Below are positions 1-11,880 of a stretch of 64,000 nt of DNA, one piece after another (positions within the stretch are counted from its first letter, which is position 1; every line of letters starts with the position of its first letter). Location: NCBI GenBank assembly GCA_013365325.1, contig JABVXV010000007.1:310001-374000 (forward strand). Reading direction: 5' to 3'. The position numbers and the translations under genes are program-made. The notes beneath the pieces were generated by a model that was not told where the DNA came from, did no database searches, and was given only the letters and a program-made list of their open reading frames with translations. Source of the stretch: Dipetalonema caudispina (Eukaryota > Nematoda > Chromadorea > Rhabditida > Onchocercidae).

Positions 1-395
1 AACTGTCTGTATGAAGTGAAATGAAATAAACAGTTTTATTTCGATAAAATCAACTTTTTGGAATTGGACCCATAGGATTCTGGATTCTACCCTACACTGT
101 GTACAAGTCAAAGTTCGAAGTGTGATTGTCATAGTTCTCCACCGAAAAATGTACTCCAACTAAGGAACATCTGAAGCATGATGCACCATGAAATACATGA
201 AAAACTTGTAGTTCTCATCCTTGCAACGATTCATATTTGTACAAATCAATGACAAAATGAAGTAGAAATGCAAATGATGCAACAAAATGAAATTGAAACA
301 AGGATAGAAACCATGTTGTCAGAAATATAATGGGAAGTAACTATTCCAGTTCTTTGTGCGATATTCTCTCAAAAACAATAAATGACTGATGAAAA

Positions 396-2568
396 TTACA
401 TTTTAAGAGGTTTGAGATTCAAAGTTCGTTCGTAGAATTCGATTAGATGATCTTTTAGATGCATACGGGTATCTCTATCACTTATCCATACCGTACTTCC
501 ATCAACACTAGAAATGATGGGATAAAAAAAGTGAAAATTGATACATACATTTCGAATTCTTTCAAGTTTACTGAACAAAAAAAGAAGAAAAGCTGCAGTT
601 AGACTGGTATTACGTTAATCATTTCCAACTGTTGGGATAGGAACTTTAATGTTAGATATATGAGGCCTAAATTTCCCATTTCTTAGGAGATAGAGTAAAT
701 TTTAGGCATATAGGCAATTTTAGGCGTCTTCTCTTGAAACTACTCAAAAGAAAATACGGTGTTTAAAATATGGTCGGTTCACCCATTACATTTAACCACA
801 TTAAGGCGAAAACGATAGAGTGCAAGGGAGATCTCAGATCATAAAATATGTTGGTTAATATATCAAAATTAAAGTAAAAGCTTACAGTTCAGCCTTAAAC
901 CGAATTGTATCCATATGTTGTTCTCTGCAAACCAAACTTGTAACGGTCGAGAAAGCTAGTCTTTGAGGAAGACTTATAATCGACCTCCGTTCTTTCGATA
1001 GCTCCTTGTAAAAAGCTGTATCATCAATTCGTCTTTCCGAATTCTATAAACGTGTATTTTGACTTATACACATGTTTAAAAATGTTTGGATAAATCAACT
1101 GTCTTAGTGTTAGGAAAGGTAGAGTGATCAGTTTCTTTTAGCGAGTCGAATTCAAAGTTCCAACAAATATCTGAAAGGAAAAGGACATGATGGATTTTAT
1201 GATTTAATATCTTCGCTCAACAGGGAACAACGACTGCGTAACTTGACGTATGCCGAGTGAATTTACGCAGCTAACTTTCCGGTCCTTATCGTAAACAGCC
1301 GATCCTTTGCTAATGATTATTACCTTTATAGTAATCGAAAATCAAAGATAAAAAAATTCAAATACCAAAGAATTATTGGCAGAAAGCGTAGACTGTTTCC
1401 TACTCTTCTTCTTCCTGCCTCGTTTCTTCAACTCTTTTTGTCGTGGCTATAATTTGACCACCCTTTTAAATGACTAATTAAGCAATATAAAGTATCTTGG
1501 AACGATTCTTGATGTAATTGACAAAGAGAAACATTATGAAACCAAAATAAAGTAATGTATGATTGCCTGATTTTTTTCGTATTCAGCAATCAAAGTGCCG
1601 CAATTTATAAGATTCTCCGTAGGTTCCCAAGTACAATCACTCCTGAAATTTTCAATTAAATTCTAAAAATGTAGCAACATCGAAATGAACAAATACACTC
1701 CATAAGGTTTCTCGCTAAGAACATGAAAAGTGAATTCTAAATTATCTTTATTCATGCGGAATTTCAGCAAACAGTGATGATAACATGCAGATAAACTGAC
1801 ATAGGAAAATCTCTCCATTTGATGAGGTAGAAACAGCGGCCAGATGTTACTTTCATATCGATGATATATTCCGGTTCATACAGCACTTCTTCCATAGACT
1901 ACAACAATATGAAGTTTAAGTTACACATAGCTACTTCAAAAGAATCATCTGATGTTTCCTTTTGGTGACTGATGATTTTCACCACTATGAAAGAGCACTT
2001 GAAATCAATTCACATGTTATTTGTTTAAGCTTCAGAAAGTCAACATTTTCTTCCAAAAAAAGTAAAAATTACGAATTACCAAATAAAAATTTAAAACTTT
2101 TAAGTTCGTAAAAGTTACTCCTTGCAGTTTTGCCCATGAAGGGAGAACAAGCTGCATTAATAGGAGGAATTCCTAAAACGGTGATAGTTCTCAACATCCA
2201 AACAAACTTTCTAGTGCTGCTTCTAAGACATCAAACAATGATTCACTGAAGCTTAATCGAATTGAAATCATTCATATTTATCCAAAAATCAATTTAATTC
2301 AAAGTTTAACATAAAGAATAAAGGTAACATTCTACAACCTCAAACATCTCCAAACAACTATTGCACATAGAAACTATTTGAAAACTGAAGGAAAAATTGA
2401 ATCAACGCAACCAGAAGACACCCTGGCTGAAAATGACAATCCCGCAAGGCGTAAGACATCCTATCGGTTTGTGGATTCACTTATACTTCAAATCTTCGGG
2501 ATGTTAACTTAGAATACATACTTGCTAATGAGTGGTTCTTTTGTTCCGTCCGGTATGGCTACACTTTT
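396..2568 (-). CDS. HP1-like chromodomain/chromoshadow protein, N-terminus unresolved
   Basis: Ten short minus-strand exons chain in phase: 2568-2522, 2245-2208, 1984-1935, 1898-1801, 1642-1543, 1446-1366, 1323-1248, 1170-1100, 1043-886 and 507-396, 831 nt ending in TAA. The 1898-1801 and 1642-1543 exons together encode a chromodomain: EYIIDMKVTSGRCFYLIKW followed by FPMSDCTWEPTENL, with aromatic-cage positions Y, W and W in place. The 1446-1366 exon gives a basic stretch (KKRGRKKKSRK), a likely nuclear signal and HP1-type hinge. The last two exons end in LIEFYERTL, matching the end of a chromoshadow domain. This is the HP1 architecture: a nuclear protein expected to read methylated histone H3 lysine 9. 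The chromodomain is seen directly; the chromoshadow call is by resemblance and is divergent. The donor at 1248 was chosen because it alone preserves frame. The first listed exon has no start codon, and 2.6-4.1 kb holds open stretches that could be upstream exons. It lies downstream of Rab39 on the same strand. Confidence 0.72.
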
Positions 2569-4217
2569 CTGCGAACTGAGATTCTAATGATTTTAATAAT
2601 TAAGCTGGAACAAAGTTAATTAGACAGAAGAAAACGTAACACTCCAAAGTTCACATCTTTCTCGACGTATATATGGCAGTCCCGATTGTTTTAATATGCT
2701 ACTTGATTACTTACTACACTGGCGTATATTTCAAATAATCAAGCCTTCTACTATAATTTCTCTTCTGCAGAAACGAATGACAAATTTCTATTCTTTCCAT
2801 TATATATGTCAATTTTATCTAATGATATCTTCTAAAGTGGGAAATTACGGATTAAAGAGTGTAAAAGATAACTTTGCCATTTCATCAAACAGATTTGTTT
2901 GCCATGAATCAACTGAACATCATGCACCGCCCTGTATTTATTTTTGCTTCTTCCGATGCTCGATCATAAAATTCGAAAAATGCTGATACTATAAATGGAA
3001 ATTTCGCTAACTCCAATGAAGCGAACGGTACATCAAAATCCATCTTTTGCAAAGGATAAAGTTCACATCTTGACGATCGCTGCAGTAATAAACAAAAGAT
3101 AAAAACTCCACTGTCTTATAACAGATATTCTAGAACAGAAAGACTTCATATTTTTATCCCTTGATCCACTTCCAACTGAGAATTCACTACTAACCAAACC
3201 ATTTGTGTATAAATCCGCTCCTACTTGAAAATGTCTAATCACATCAAATTGAAGTGGACCGAAATTAAAGTCAGTTAACTTTATAGTATGACAAGTGAAA
3301 ACTGCATGCATTCTCATTAATTTATTTGACCGCAAATAGTATTTACAAACAATCAATATTTCAAAAAGATAACTATCGGACAAAGGGTTCAATAGCAAAA
3401 GTGTATCTATACATGAAAAATTCTAAACATATTACACAGAAAATCGAGTTTAAATCACAATTAAAAAACAACAAAAGCACTTCAGAATATATGGATGTAA
3501 TAAAACTGTTAATAAGCTCACGCTGCAGTAATGCACAATCTGTCTTTATGATGATTAACTGCTGAATATTGAAATTTCCCTTATAATTGGCTAACAGAAT
3601 TTTATCAAATTCGTTAAATGTCCGAAAGGTAAATTTTGAAACAAAACTGCTGAATAAAAAGGAAATGCACAATAGCAAACTACCTCACAAAACTAACTAT
3701 TTTGGCCTTGAACGATAAGAAACATGATGAAACTGACATTTCCGCACATTCCCACTACAATAAGGCACAAAACATTGAGCACTAAACAAATCTATGAAGA
3801 GAGACACGGGAATTAATAAAAAGAATGCAGCATATGTGCAGTATAAATACACGCTCAGACAAATTGTAGTTGTGCTTGAAATGATGCGCACTGGATTATT
3901 AGCTACAAATGAAGCGAAAATAATGTAATGAAAACAGAAAAAACTACGAATTTTTAGACAGAACTACGCAAGTAAACACTACTGAGAATTCTAACCTCAC
4001 TAATTAATGAAGTTATCTGAACTCCTTTGAAGCTCAATATGCTGTCTGGTATTATTCTCACAATTCCGAAGATTACTTACACTGAAACCGCAGTGAATAA
4101 TCAGAAATATGGATCATAAAAAGGAATTAATTGCAATTGAATGACAATTGAATCATTTTTACTTTTATACACAGTAGCCATTATATTAATATTGAGAGAA
4201 ATACATTACGGAGACAA
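2569..4217. other. Gap between the HP1-like gene and Rab39; possible 5' exons
   Basis: No certain gene. On the minus strand there are exon-like open stretches: near 3270-3190, flanked by a plausible acceptor and a GTTAGT donor; near 3650-3560; and an ATG at 3043 beginning a 38-codon open frame. Any could belong to the unresolved N-terminus of the HP1-like gene, but I could not join them in phase. The rest is AT-rich, probably including the Rab39 3' untranslated region. Confidence 0.3.
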
Positions 4218-5722
4218 CTAGCATACACAAGTTGAATGTGGTGCATCAGAGCCTTCCGATAATGTTAATGACTTCGCACGCAACATACCATTCCGAATAC
4301 CTTCCCAACCATCAACTACATGTAACTGCCCATTCTCAATTCGATCACAGATTTCTCGTGCAATCATTTTAAATGACTCCTGAAAATTAACCAAGCTTCA
4401 TTAAATCATAGAGGTACTTTTCAAATCGCTCTGCGATGGACGCGGGAAGTGTACAGTTTGACTTGATCTTTAGGCTACCGTATTTTTGTAGCCCACATAG
4501 GCAGTTTCTAAGTCTCCAAGAAACATAACTGCAACACTGACCTGAACATTTTCACCTGTAACTGCTGAAGTTTCCAAGAACTTGATTTTGTTATATTTGG
4601 CAAAATATTCGCCTTCTTCATACATCACCTAGAAGATGGAATATTTTCCACTTTCAGGATTTTACGGTAAGAAACAGATTTGAGACAGTAATTTGCAAAA
4701 CTGTTAACAAATATTTGAAATTTCCATTAGTAACAGTTTTTAATATCTCATCAGCATTTTCTCATGGAAGCAACGTATTACACTGCTGAAGTAACGAAGA
4801 TGATTTCAATTAATCTGTTGGAGCAAAAAATTTACGAAAAACCATGGACCTAAGGCAGTGTAACACCAAAACTAATGACTGTATATTTGCAAAATGACAG
4901 TGTACTGTACCTGACGTTCATCATTTAGATCAGCTTTATGGCCAATAAGTTGGAAGACGCAGTTATTCGGCTGCGGACCGCCAACATTCTGTTCCGCTTC
5001 TTTCAGCCACTGTGCAACATGGTCGAAAGTTGATCGATTTGTTATATCATAAACAACAATTACACCCACTGAATTGCGGTAATATGAACGCGTTATTGAT
5101 CTGAAGTACACTTATTGTTGTTTCTTCAGCAAAGGATACATTCTAATAAATGACGAAAGCAGAGGGAAAGAAACAAAAAACTTGTTTCAAGTAAATTTAA
5201 AGATACAACTGATTGGATCTGTTTCAAATAAGATGAACTGCTCATGAACAGAGTTCAGATCCAAACCAATAAACGAAGGGTGATTTTTTGTTGTCAATGA
5301 GCTGCCTATAACATATTACGAAAATATCTTAACAATAAGTTCAGTTTTGCTTTATGATCCTATCCTAATGAGACATTAATAATATCTAATAAGTTCTGAA
5401 TTATCACTGCCAAATCAGCACCAGCTCCTTATTGAAATAATGTGCTTATAATCAACTCATCTCACCTGAACTTTTCCTGTCCAGCAGTATCCCAAAGTTG
5501 CAACTTTATCCGATATCCTGGCTTGATCTCTACCATGCGGGCGTAGAAATCGACGCCAACTGTGGGGTCACAAATTTCCGCACACTTCCCTTCTGTAAAA
5601 TATCGAAGCAAACTGGACTTTCCCACTGTCGAATCACCGATCAATATCACCCGGAACTGGTAACGATACATTGGAGTATAACCTGGCATCTCCAAATTAT
5701 TCTCCTCCGCATCCATCAGCAC
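4218..5722 (-). CDS. rab-39: Rab39-family small GTPase
   Basis: Four exons, 5722-5466, 5100-4911, 4628-4542 and 4379-4218, give 231 residues, close to the family length. All G motifs are present: P-loop GDSTVGKS (residues 29-36), switch I DPTVGVDF (52-59), WDTAGQE (77-83), GHKADL (139-144) and ETSA (168-171). The HK in place of NK in the G4 motif, the SITRSYYRNS segment and the WEGIRNG stretch near the C-terminus are typical of Rab39 rather than other Rabs. The end CVC is a CXC double geranylgeranylation signal, so the protein should be membrane-anchored. Rab39 proteins act in late endosome, Golgi and autophagy traffic (family knowledge). The start could be the Met at residue 1 or residue 3; the N-terminal extension is slightly longer than in vertebrates. 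Introns are 365, 282 and 162 bases. Confidence 0.95.
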
Positions 5723-6614
5723 TTCTGATCCGACTAGAATTAACGATTAAAGAGATCTGAAAGCCAATTACAATTTTTATTCTGAGTTCAAGTCATTCTA
5801 AAATGTTTCAACATCTAACTCTAGCTATTCCTCAAGTGTTAACAGAAGACATTCTAAAGAGGATTTTATAGGGAAGTCACTTAATACTGCAAAGGTCAAA
5901 GATCAATATACTGGAAAAGGTTATTTTTGAGAATTTTGGAAAGGTTTAACAGCTTCGATAAGTGAAAGTATAAAATGTATCGATGCGAGGGAAGCCTTCC
6001 GCACACATAACATTCGAAACACTCACTTAAGCACTACTCAACGACAATAACAAATAAACAAATCTGTGCGCTTTACCTGACAAAGAAAACTCGTTTTCAG
6101 GTAAATGCCGTGAAGTGAAATGAGAATGGATCACTGATGGATTCTAAATACTTTAAAGTTTTGAAATAATAACAATGGAAATTGTGCTTCTAGCAAATAT
6201 ATAATAAGAAACTATTCAATTCCTGGAAAATGTGGAGTGAGAGATGTATAAGCTAACCTATGGCTATCAAGTTGCAACATGAGAGAAGAGTCTAGAAGTG
6301 CTCGATTGCTGTCAGTAGGATGATCGTTTTGCATGGCTTTGATTTCATTTCATTTCTTCTTGATGAAATTTAAAATATGGTAGTTACGGGGAACTAATTT
6401 CTTCATACTTCTCTTCATTTGACATTGGTAGTCATTAAAATTAAGTATTACTTTAACGTACATCAATCGAATTTCGTTTCAAACAAATTTTTAGATAGAA
6501 CTTTAATTTTACATGTAATTTTTACATTTATTTAATTCTGTATACTTTTCTTTGTGTTTTTGCATGATTCCATAGTTAACTGTAAGGAAACTATTGCTGA
6601 ATTATCGATTGAAG
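5723..6614. other. Intergenic, divergent promoter region
   Basis: This 0.9 kb separates Rab39 (minus) from a plus-strand transcript candidate. No convincing coding exon is visible on either strand. It probably holds the Rab39 promoter. A TTTCAG acceptor-like site lies just upstream of the Rab39 start on the minus strand. Confidence 0.4.
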
Positions 6615-7106
6615 ATGGGTGATGTGCAAACAAACGGGAATTATTGTGTCGTTGAGTACAACTTCCATGGAGAGATTGAAAATTTAAGATGAAAGTCTCG
6701 TTTTTGCTACATATTTCGGTTCTTACTAAACACTTATTCCCTTTTTTAAATAGTTTATTAAGGTGTTCATTTTGTTTAGACTTTGGATCATCACTTAATA
6801 CCACCGAAGGTCTGTTCAAAGGCACATTTATGCAGATTCTCAGTTTTCATGAATTATATTATCAGCTGAGGCTAGAACTTGAAGCTGGAAAGTGGAAGAG
6901 ACCAATCAATAGATTTGTGCATAGGTTTATAGTTCAGCAGTCAAAGTATGGAACAGTGTTTTTGGTACCTTCATACTCCCTTTCTACATTCAGAGGGTGA
7001 TATTCATCTAATATCAAATGCTAACCTGGTCACAAAAGAAGTTCGTCGAATAGGAAAAGAGGGCATTATTATCAAATTAGATGAGAAAACCTTATGCGCT
7101 CTCTAA
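6615..7106 (+). pseudogene. Unrecognised short gene or decayed gene, structure unresolved
   Basis: I do not recognise this. An ATG at 6615 directly follows an AAG acceptor-like site and starts a frame reading MGDVQTNGNYCVVEYNFHGE before a TGA at about 6687. A second open frame (about 6768-6999) contains ELYYQLRLELEAGKWKRP and ends at a TGA near 6999. In the next frame, without a clear intron, coding-like sequence resumes (HLISNANLVTKEVRRIGKEG) and stops with TAA at 7104-7106. AATAAA follows at 7127-7132, a good polyadenylation signal. Either a small gene has introns I cannot place (the obvious one between the last two frames would be only about 30 bases), or it is a pseudogene with a +1 frameshift. 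Both alternatives stay open. Confidence 0.35.
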
Positions 7107-8436
7107 CGATTGCCAACTTTTGCACAAATAAAATTAATATTGGTCTTAATATATTGTCTCTTCATCCGTCCATTCTAGTTTCCAGTCGTCCCTTCAAATC
7201 TGCTCCAATAGTAGAGACTTATCCGTTTGTAGCTTGTATTATATCTTTTTTTTCTTGGTTATCTGTGAACCTGTTATTGTAAATTTACTTAAAAATCGTG
7301 CATAGGCTTTTCCTTTTGTTTTTTTTTTACTGGATAATAAACTAAAACAATGCTGCCGTTTAATTTGTCTTCATCAAACTGAAATGTGGAGGTTCTTCCT
7401 TTTATCAAATTACATTTCATTACACATTTAGATTTAATGTTTATCATGACAAACGGAAAGAGTTAGAATGATGAAACGAAGTGGAACGTGACAGTAATCT
7501 TTGCAACTTGCTTTGTTCAAAAAGATATGATTTTATTTATCAGCTGTGTCATGCGATAGAAGTTGTCTTGTTTCGATCATTTCATTCAGCAAATGGGAAA
7601 AGACAAATAAGAATGAACTCTTTTTAAGTAAAATTATTCGTTTAATTTTATTTCAAATGAAAGAAAGGATCGGCTTCGCAAATTGTTTTCTTCCTTTAAT
7701 TTTTTCAGGTTCTATTTCTTAAAGTTTGAATAGGGCTTGTTTGTCGGTAACTATTTTTGAGATGTTCATTGATATTTAACTTTTTTACTTGGCGAAGATT
7801 AAATTGCATGGTGCTTTTGTGGATTTCGATGTTTTATAGGTTAGAAGTTAATTGAAGCTGGACATAAAAGGACGACGTTGATACGAAAATCAAGAACTGT
7901 GCCTGTTGAATGCTCTTTTATCATATCAGCAAAATCTTTTCAGTATAAGAATTGAAATTATTTACTTCTCGAAATGCTCCTAGCATATTCTAATCGTTGG
8001 TGATGCCTTTGCATGCTCTTTTATTTGTCCTACTTCTGTGTATCTAGTTCTAAGTATAACGAAGTATTATGTTGTAATCGGGAGTTTACAAACCAATGTT
8101 AATATTTCTGGGTTCTTCTGGTTTAAGCGATGGTAGATATAATTTGTTATTGAGTATCTCATATTCCCGTGATCCTTTTGAATAAAATAGGAAGTCTTTT
8201 CATATTTTTATGATAATATTGTCCAATTTCTTCATTTGTGTTTGTTTGCATGAGGTTATTGGATTTTTCTTTTTTGTTTATATGCGCTTACTTTGGTATG
8301 TGGTATATAAAGACAGGACAGATCTTTCTTATTTTCGAAGGAATATGTAATACATTTCTATATTTCCTCTTATATCAAAATATTTCAAGAGGTTGAGTGA
8401 AATTTCTGTCCAAATATTTTCAAGTTTTTCAGCACC
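7107..8436. other. Intergenic, T-rich
   Basis: No coding exon is seen. The sequence is AT-rich with T tracts such as 7317-7329. The last part presumably carries the ARP6 promoter and outron, because the ARP6 ATG lies four bases behind a TTTTTCAG acceptor. Confidence 0.4.
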
Positions 8437-11204
8437 ATGTCATATACGCTTATATTTGACAATGGCTGCAGCACTATCAAAGCTGGTTACGTAACCAATG
8501 ACCAACCAAAGTAGCGTTTGATAAATTTTTGATGTGCTTATTGTTACCAAGAGAAGTTTGGTAGGGAAGAAACTGGTGACTTTTTATGATTCCAACCAAT
8601 GATTTGAACCTTTTGATTTATTTCCCAAACTGTAATATCTCTATTTACAATTTTCAAGTTAAACTTTATTCGAAAAAAGTTTATGTGGTTAATTTCAGAT
8701 TGTTCCCAAACTGTATCGTTAAGACGAAGACTGATCGTAAAAGGGTTTTTGTGGCAGATGAAGTTGAAGAGTGTCGTGATCATTCTAGCATATTTTTTCT
8801 TACCCCGGCTGAAAAAGGATATATTGGTTAGTGTGTTGCTGCTTTCAGCAATTTGTTCTATATAGCAGATAGAAGGTGAGATGCTTTGGAATAGATCTTA
8901 TTTAGATGTGATTTTTATACCGGAAGTATTTTAGTAAACTGGGACGTAGAACAGCAAATATGGGACAGAGTATTCGGGAAAGATGCGCTGAATGTTTCAT
9001 TCGCCGATACTCGTATTATTATGACCGATACCATTTACAGTGTACCAGCAATCCATGATTTTTCGGATGAAATACTTTTCGAGCAGTACGGATTTCATTC
9101 AGTTGTTAAAACAAGTGGTAGGTCGTTCTGTAGAACTAATAGAAATATTTTGATTTTAAAAACTCGATTTAATTCCGTTTCATCCGGATGCAAATCTGAA
9201 AAATTCTTTGGTATTCTACTGTCAGTTCTATGTATAGTCGAATTATGAAAGAAAAAATATTTCTTTCCTTTGAAACTCGTGTCTTAAGCCTCTTCACTCA
9301 TTGCAATGGCTGATACAGTGTCGCAAGAATACAAGGATCAACTTTGTTGTATTGTCGTAGATACAGGTTTTTCATTTACGCATATCGTGCCTTATTATAA
9401 TGGAAAAGTTATTCGAGAAGGCATTATAAGGTACCTACCTTCTAAATTCTTAAATTGAAAATTTTTACGGTTTGATATAATTTTTGTGGCTCACTTAAGA
9501 AAATACAGATTCAGTTTCTTTTTTTGTCTAAAGCATTTGTATTTTCCACTCTGATACGAAGTTCAGGATGAATCGAGGGTAGGTCATAGATAATTTATAG
9601 TAGTCAGTCATAATTTTCTAGTTTGTCTTTCCTTTAGATTTATTATTTTTATTATTTTTCTCTTAAATTCCAGAATTGATGTTGGCGGTAAAGTTTTGAC
9701 GAATTTGCTGAAAGAATGGATTTCATATAGGCAGTTGAATGTTATGGAAGAAACATACGTTATGAACGAATGCAAAGAAGACATTTGCTTTGTCGCTGAT
9801 GATTTTGCTAAACATATGGAAATTGCTAAGTAAGTTTTCAAGAAATATAGACAATTTTGGGAATAAGTAAAACGAGCTATATATTTCTATTGATACGATG
9901 CAAAATGAATGCAGTGGAAATAAAATTTTTCCGAAGGGATTAGTGCAGCAGTAAGCAGTAAACATATTGCCTTCCTAAGGAAAATTTGTTAAGCATTAAT
10001 AAACAAGTGCTAACCGTTGCTTCGGCGGTTGCTTAGTTCGTGGTTTGCATTAAAATTATTATTTTGTATAAAAGCGATATTTAAAAATTGAAATGTTTTA
10101 TTTTAAAAACTATATTTGAATAAATCTTTAGACTGGAAATTCTTATAATGTTTTCTCCAACTCTTCCTTTCTTTTCCTTTTTCTTCATATTTCATATCTT
10201 AAGCCTTTTTTGTTTAAGACGCCGAGGAAAAGAGAACACCATTGTTCAGGATTACGTGCTTCCAGATTTCAACATCCATAGTCGTGGATTTATTCGTACT
10301 CCTGAAGATAACGTCTGCGATGATCTACAGAAGTTGAGAGTAAATATAGAAAGATTTGCAGTGCCTGAAACACTTTTTTCACCGTCAGATATCGGGATTT
10401 CACAGATGGGTATACCAGAAGCTATTGCAACAGCTGTAAAGAAATGCCCATATGGTATCTTGTTTTGAGGGATTCTGGATATATCTTTGAAACATTCATT
10501 ATTGTGGTATTTCTACTTCAAAAGTAAATGAATGTGTCGTTTTCCACTGCTTTTGTGTATAATTTGTGCAGTTGCTTAAAAAGTCCATATTTTATTTGAG
10601 GCATGCGAGGGCGATTGTTGAACAACATTGTTCTTTGTGGTGGTAATGTTTTATTCCCCGGATTCAAAGAACGAATGTAAATTTTTAGCAGCTTTAATTT
10701 TCTATTTTTTCAAAAGGTTCTTGCTAGCTGAAAGCTTGGTTATTCTAAATGCATTTAGTGGTTGAATAAACAAAGTGTATAGGAGATTATTGTTACCATC
10801 ATTTTTCATTTTCGTTCCATTCATCTGATTTTATTTTAGTGTTAGAGATTTGAGGCCATTCGTCGATGAAATTTACGATATACGATTAAGAGATGTTGCT
10901 GATCCCATAACATATGCTTGGCACTGTGGAAGAAATGCAGTGAAACTCGGTGCTTGGGATGATAAGTCCGTTTTAAGTCTTTATGAAGAAAAATGAATTA
11001 ATTAAGTTTTCGTGGTGTATGCAAGTTTTTTAAGCAGTTCAAGTATTTTTGAAAATCGAACAAATATATATTGCTGAGCTTCTTTTTCTCTTTGAATATT
11101 GTATATTAACTTCTTTAAATTTCAGATTTGTTTCGAAGGCGGAATACAATGAGCACGGCTCCGTTATTTGGAGAAAGAAATTCTTTCATTTTCTTGAAAC
11201 ATAG
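8437..11204 (+). CDS. arp-6: Actin-related protein 6 (ARP6), SWR1/SRCAP chromatin remodeller subunit
   Basis: Nine exons, 8437-8510, 8699-8826, 8935-9117, 9319-9430, 9674-9829, 10219-10454, 10601-10676, 10840-10965 and 11126-11204, encode 389 residues, near the usual ARP6 length of about 396. Diagnostic segments run in order: [14 protein letters not shown] (nucleotide-binding phosphate loop 1), [92 protein letters not shown] and [14 protein letters not shown]6 is a nuclear actin-fold subunit that helps the SWR1/SRCAP complex deposit histone H2A.Z (family knowledge). The ATG is placed right after a TTTTTCAG site, suggesting spliced-leader addition. The last donor (GATAA, 10965) was preferred because it links to the conserved C-terminal segment; reading through would end at a TGA a few codons on. 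Confidence 0.95.
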
Positions 11205-11880
11205 TTTTTATTTGTTTTGTTTAAAAATTCATTGTTGCTGACGATCTCATTATCATTGTTGTATATAAGAAGAAATTTTAAACAGTGTTGAGTTTCATAT
11301 TTCGTGTATCACTCATGAAAATATTTTGTCTAATGACCTTTCATTTTCATTCAAATTTGGATTTTACGTTTCAGTTTGAAGGTTGATATTGACATTTCAT
11401 AGGTAGTATTGGTGACGCGGTCCTTAAGAAGATTTGTATCAGGATGTTATATGTAATTAGCAAACATAACCCTAAACTATCCTTCCTTATTCGCAAAAGT
11501 GCATTGTAGAATCTGAGAGCATAGGCTAAGCTTGAATCGATCGGTTTCTGATTTTTGAATTATTTATCTCGTCTGAGAAGAAACTACTCCTTTCTCCCCC
11601 TTCGACCCTACAAACTCAGCAGTTTCGGATTCCCTAATGTGTAATTTCCTAATAATCTATCGATATATCCGACTCAAAGTATTACTGTGTCAAACCGGTT
11701 CGTGTCTCGTTTGTAGTAAGCGTTCAAACTTTCGTTGTGGTGCCACAGCGGCAAGTGAAGTCTGAGATAAACTTCCTTTGGCTTCACTTCAGTAATGATT
11801 ATGGATGTTGCAGGAATTGCTGTTGAATAGTGCTTGCTTCTAAATTAGTTATTTCATATACTACAGTTTTGCCTCCAAAT
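11205..11880. other. Intergenic spacer ARP6-SF3B4
   Basis: A 676-base spacer between two same-strand genes. No coding exon is seen. An acceptor-like ACTACAG near 11860-11867 could be the trans-splice site of the downstream gene. The distance is long for a classical nematode operon, so independent promoters are as likely. Confidence 0.4.
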
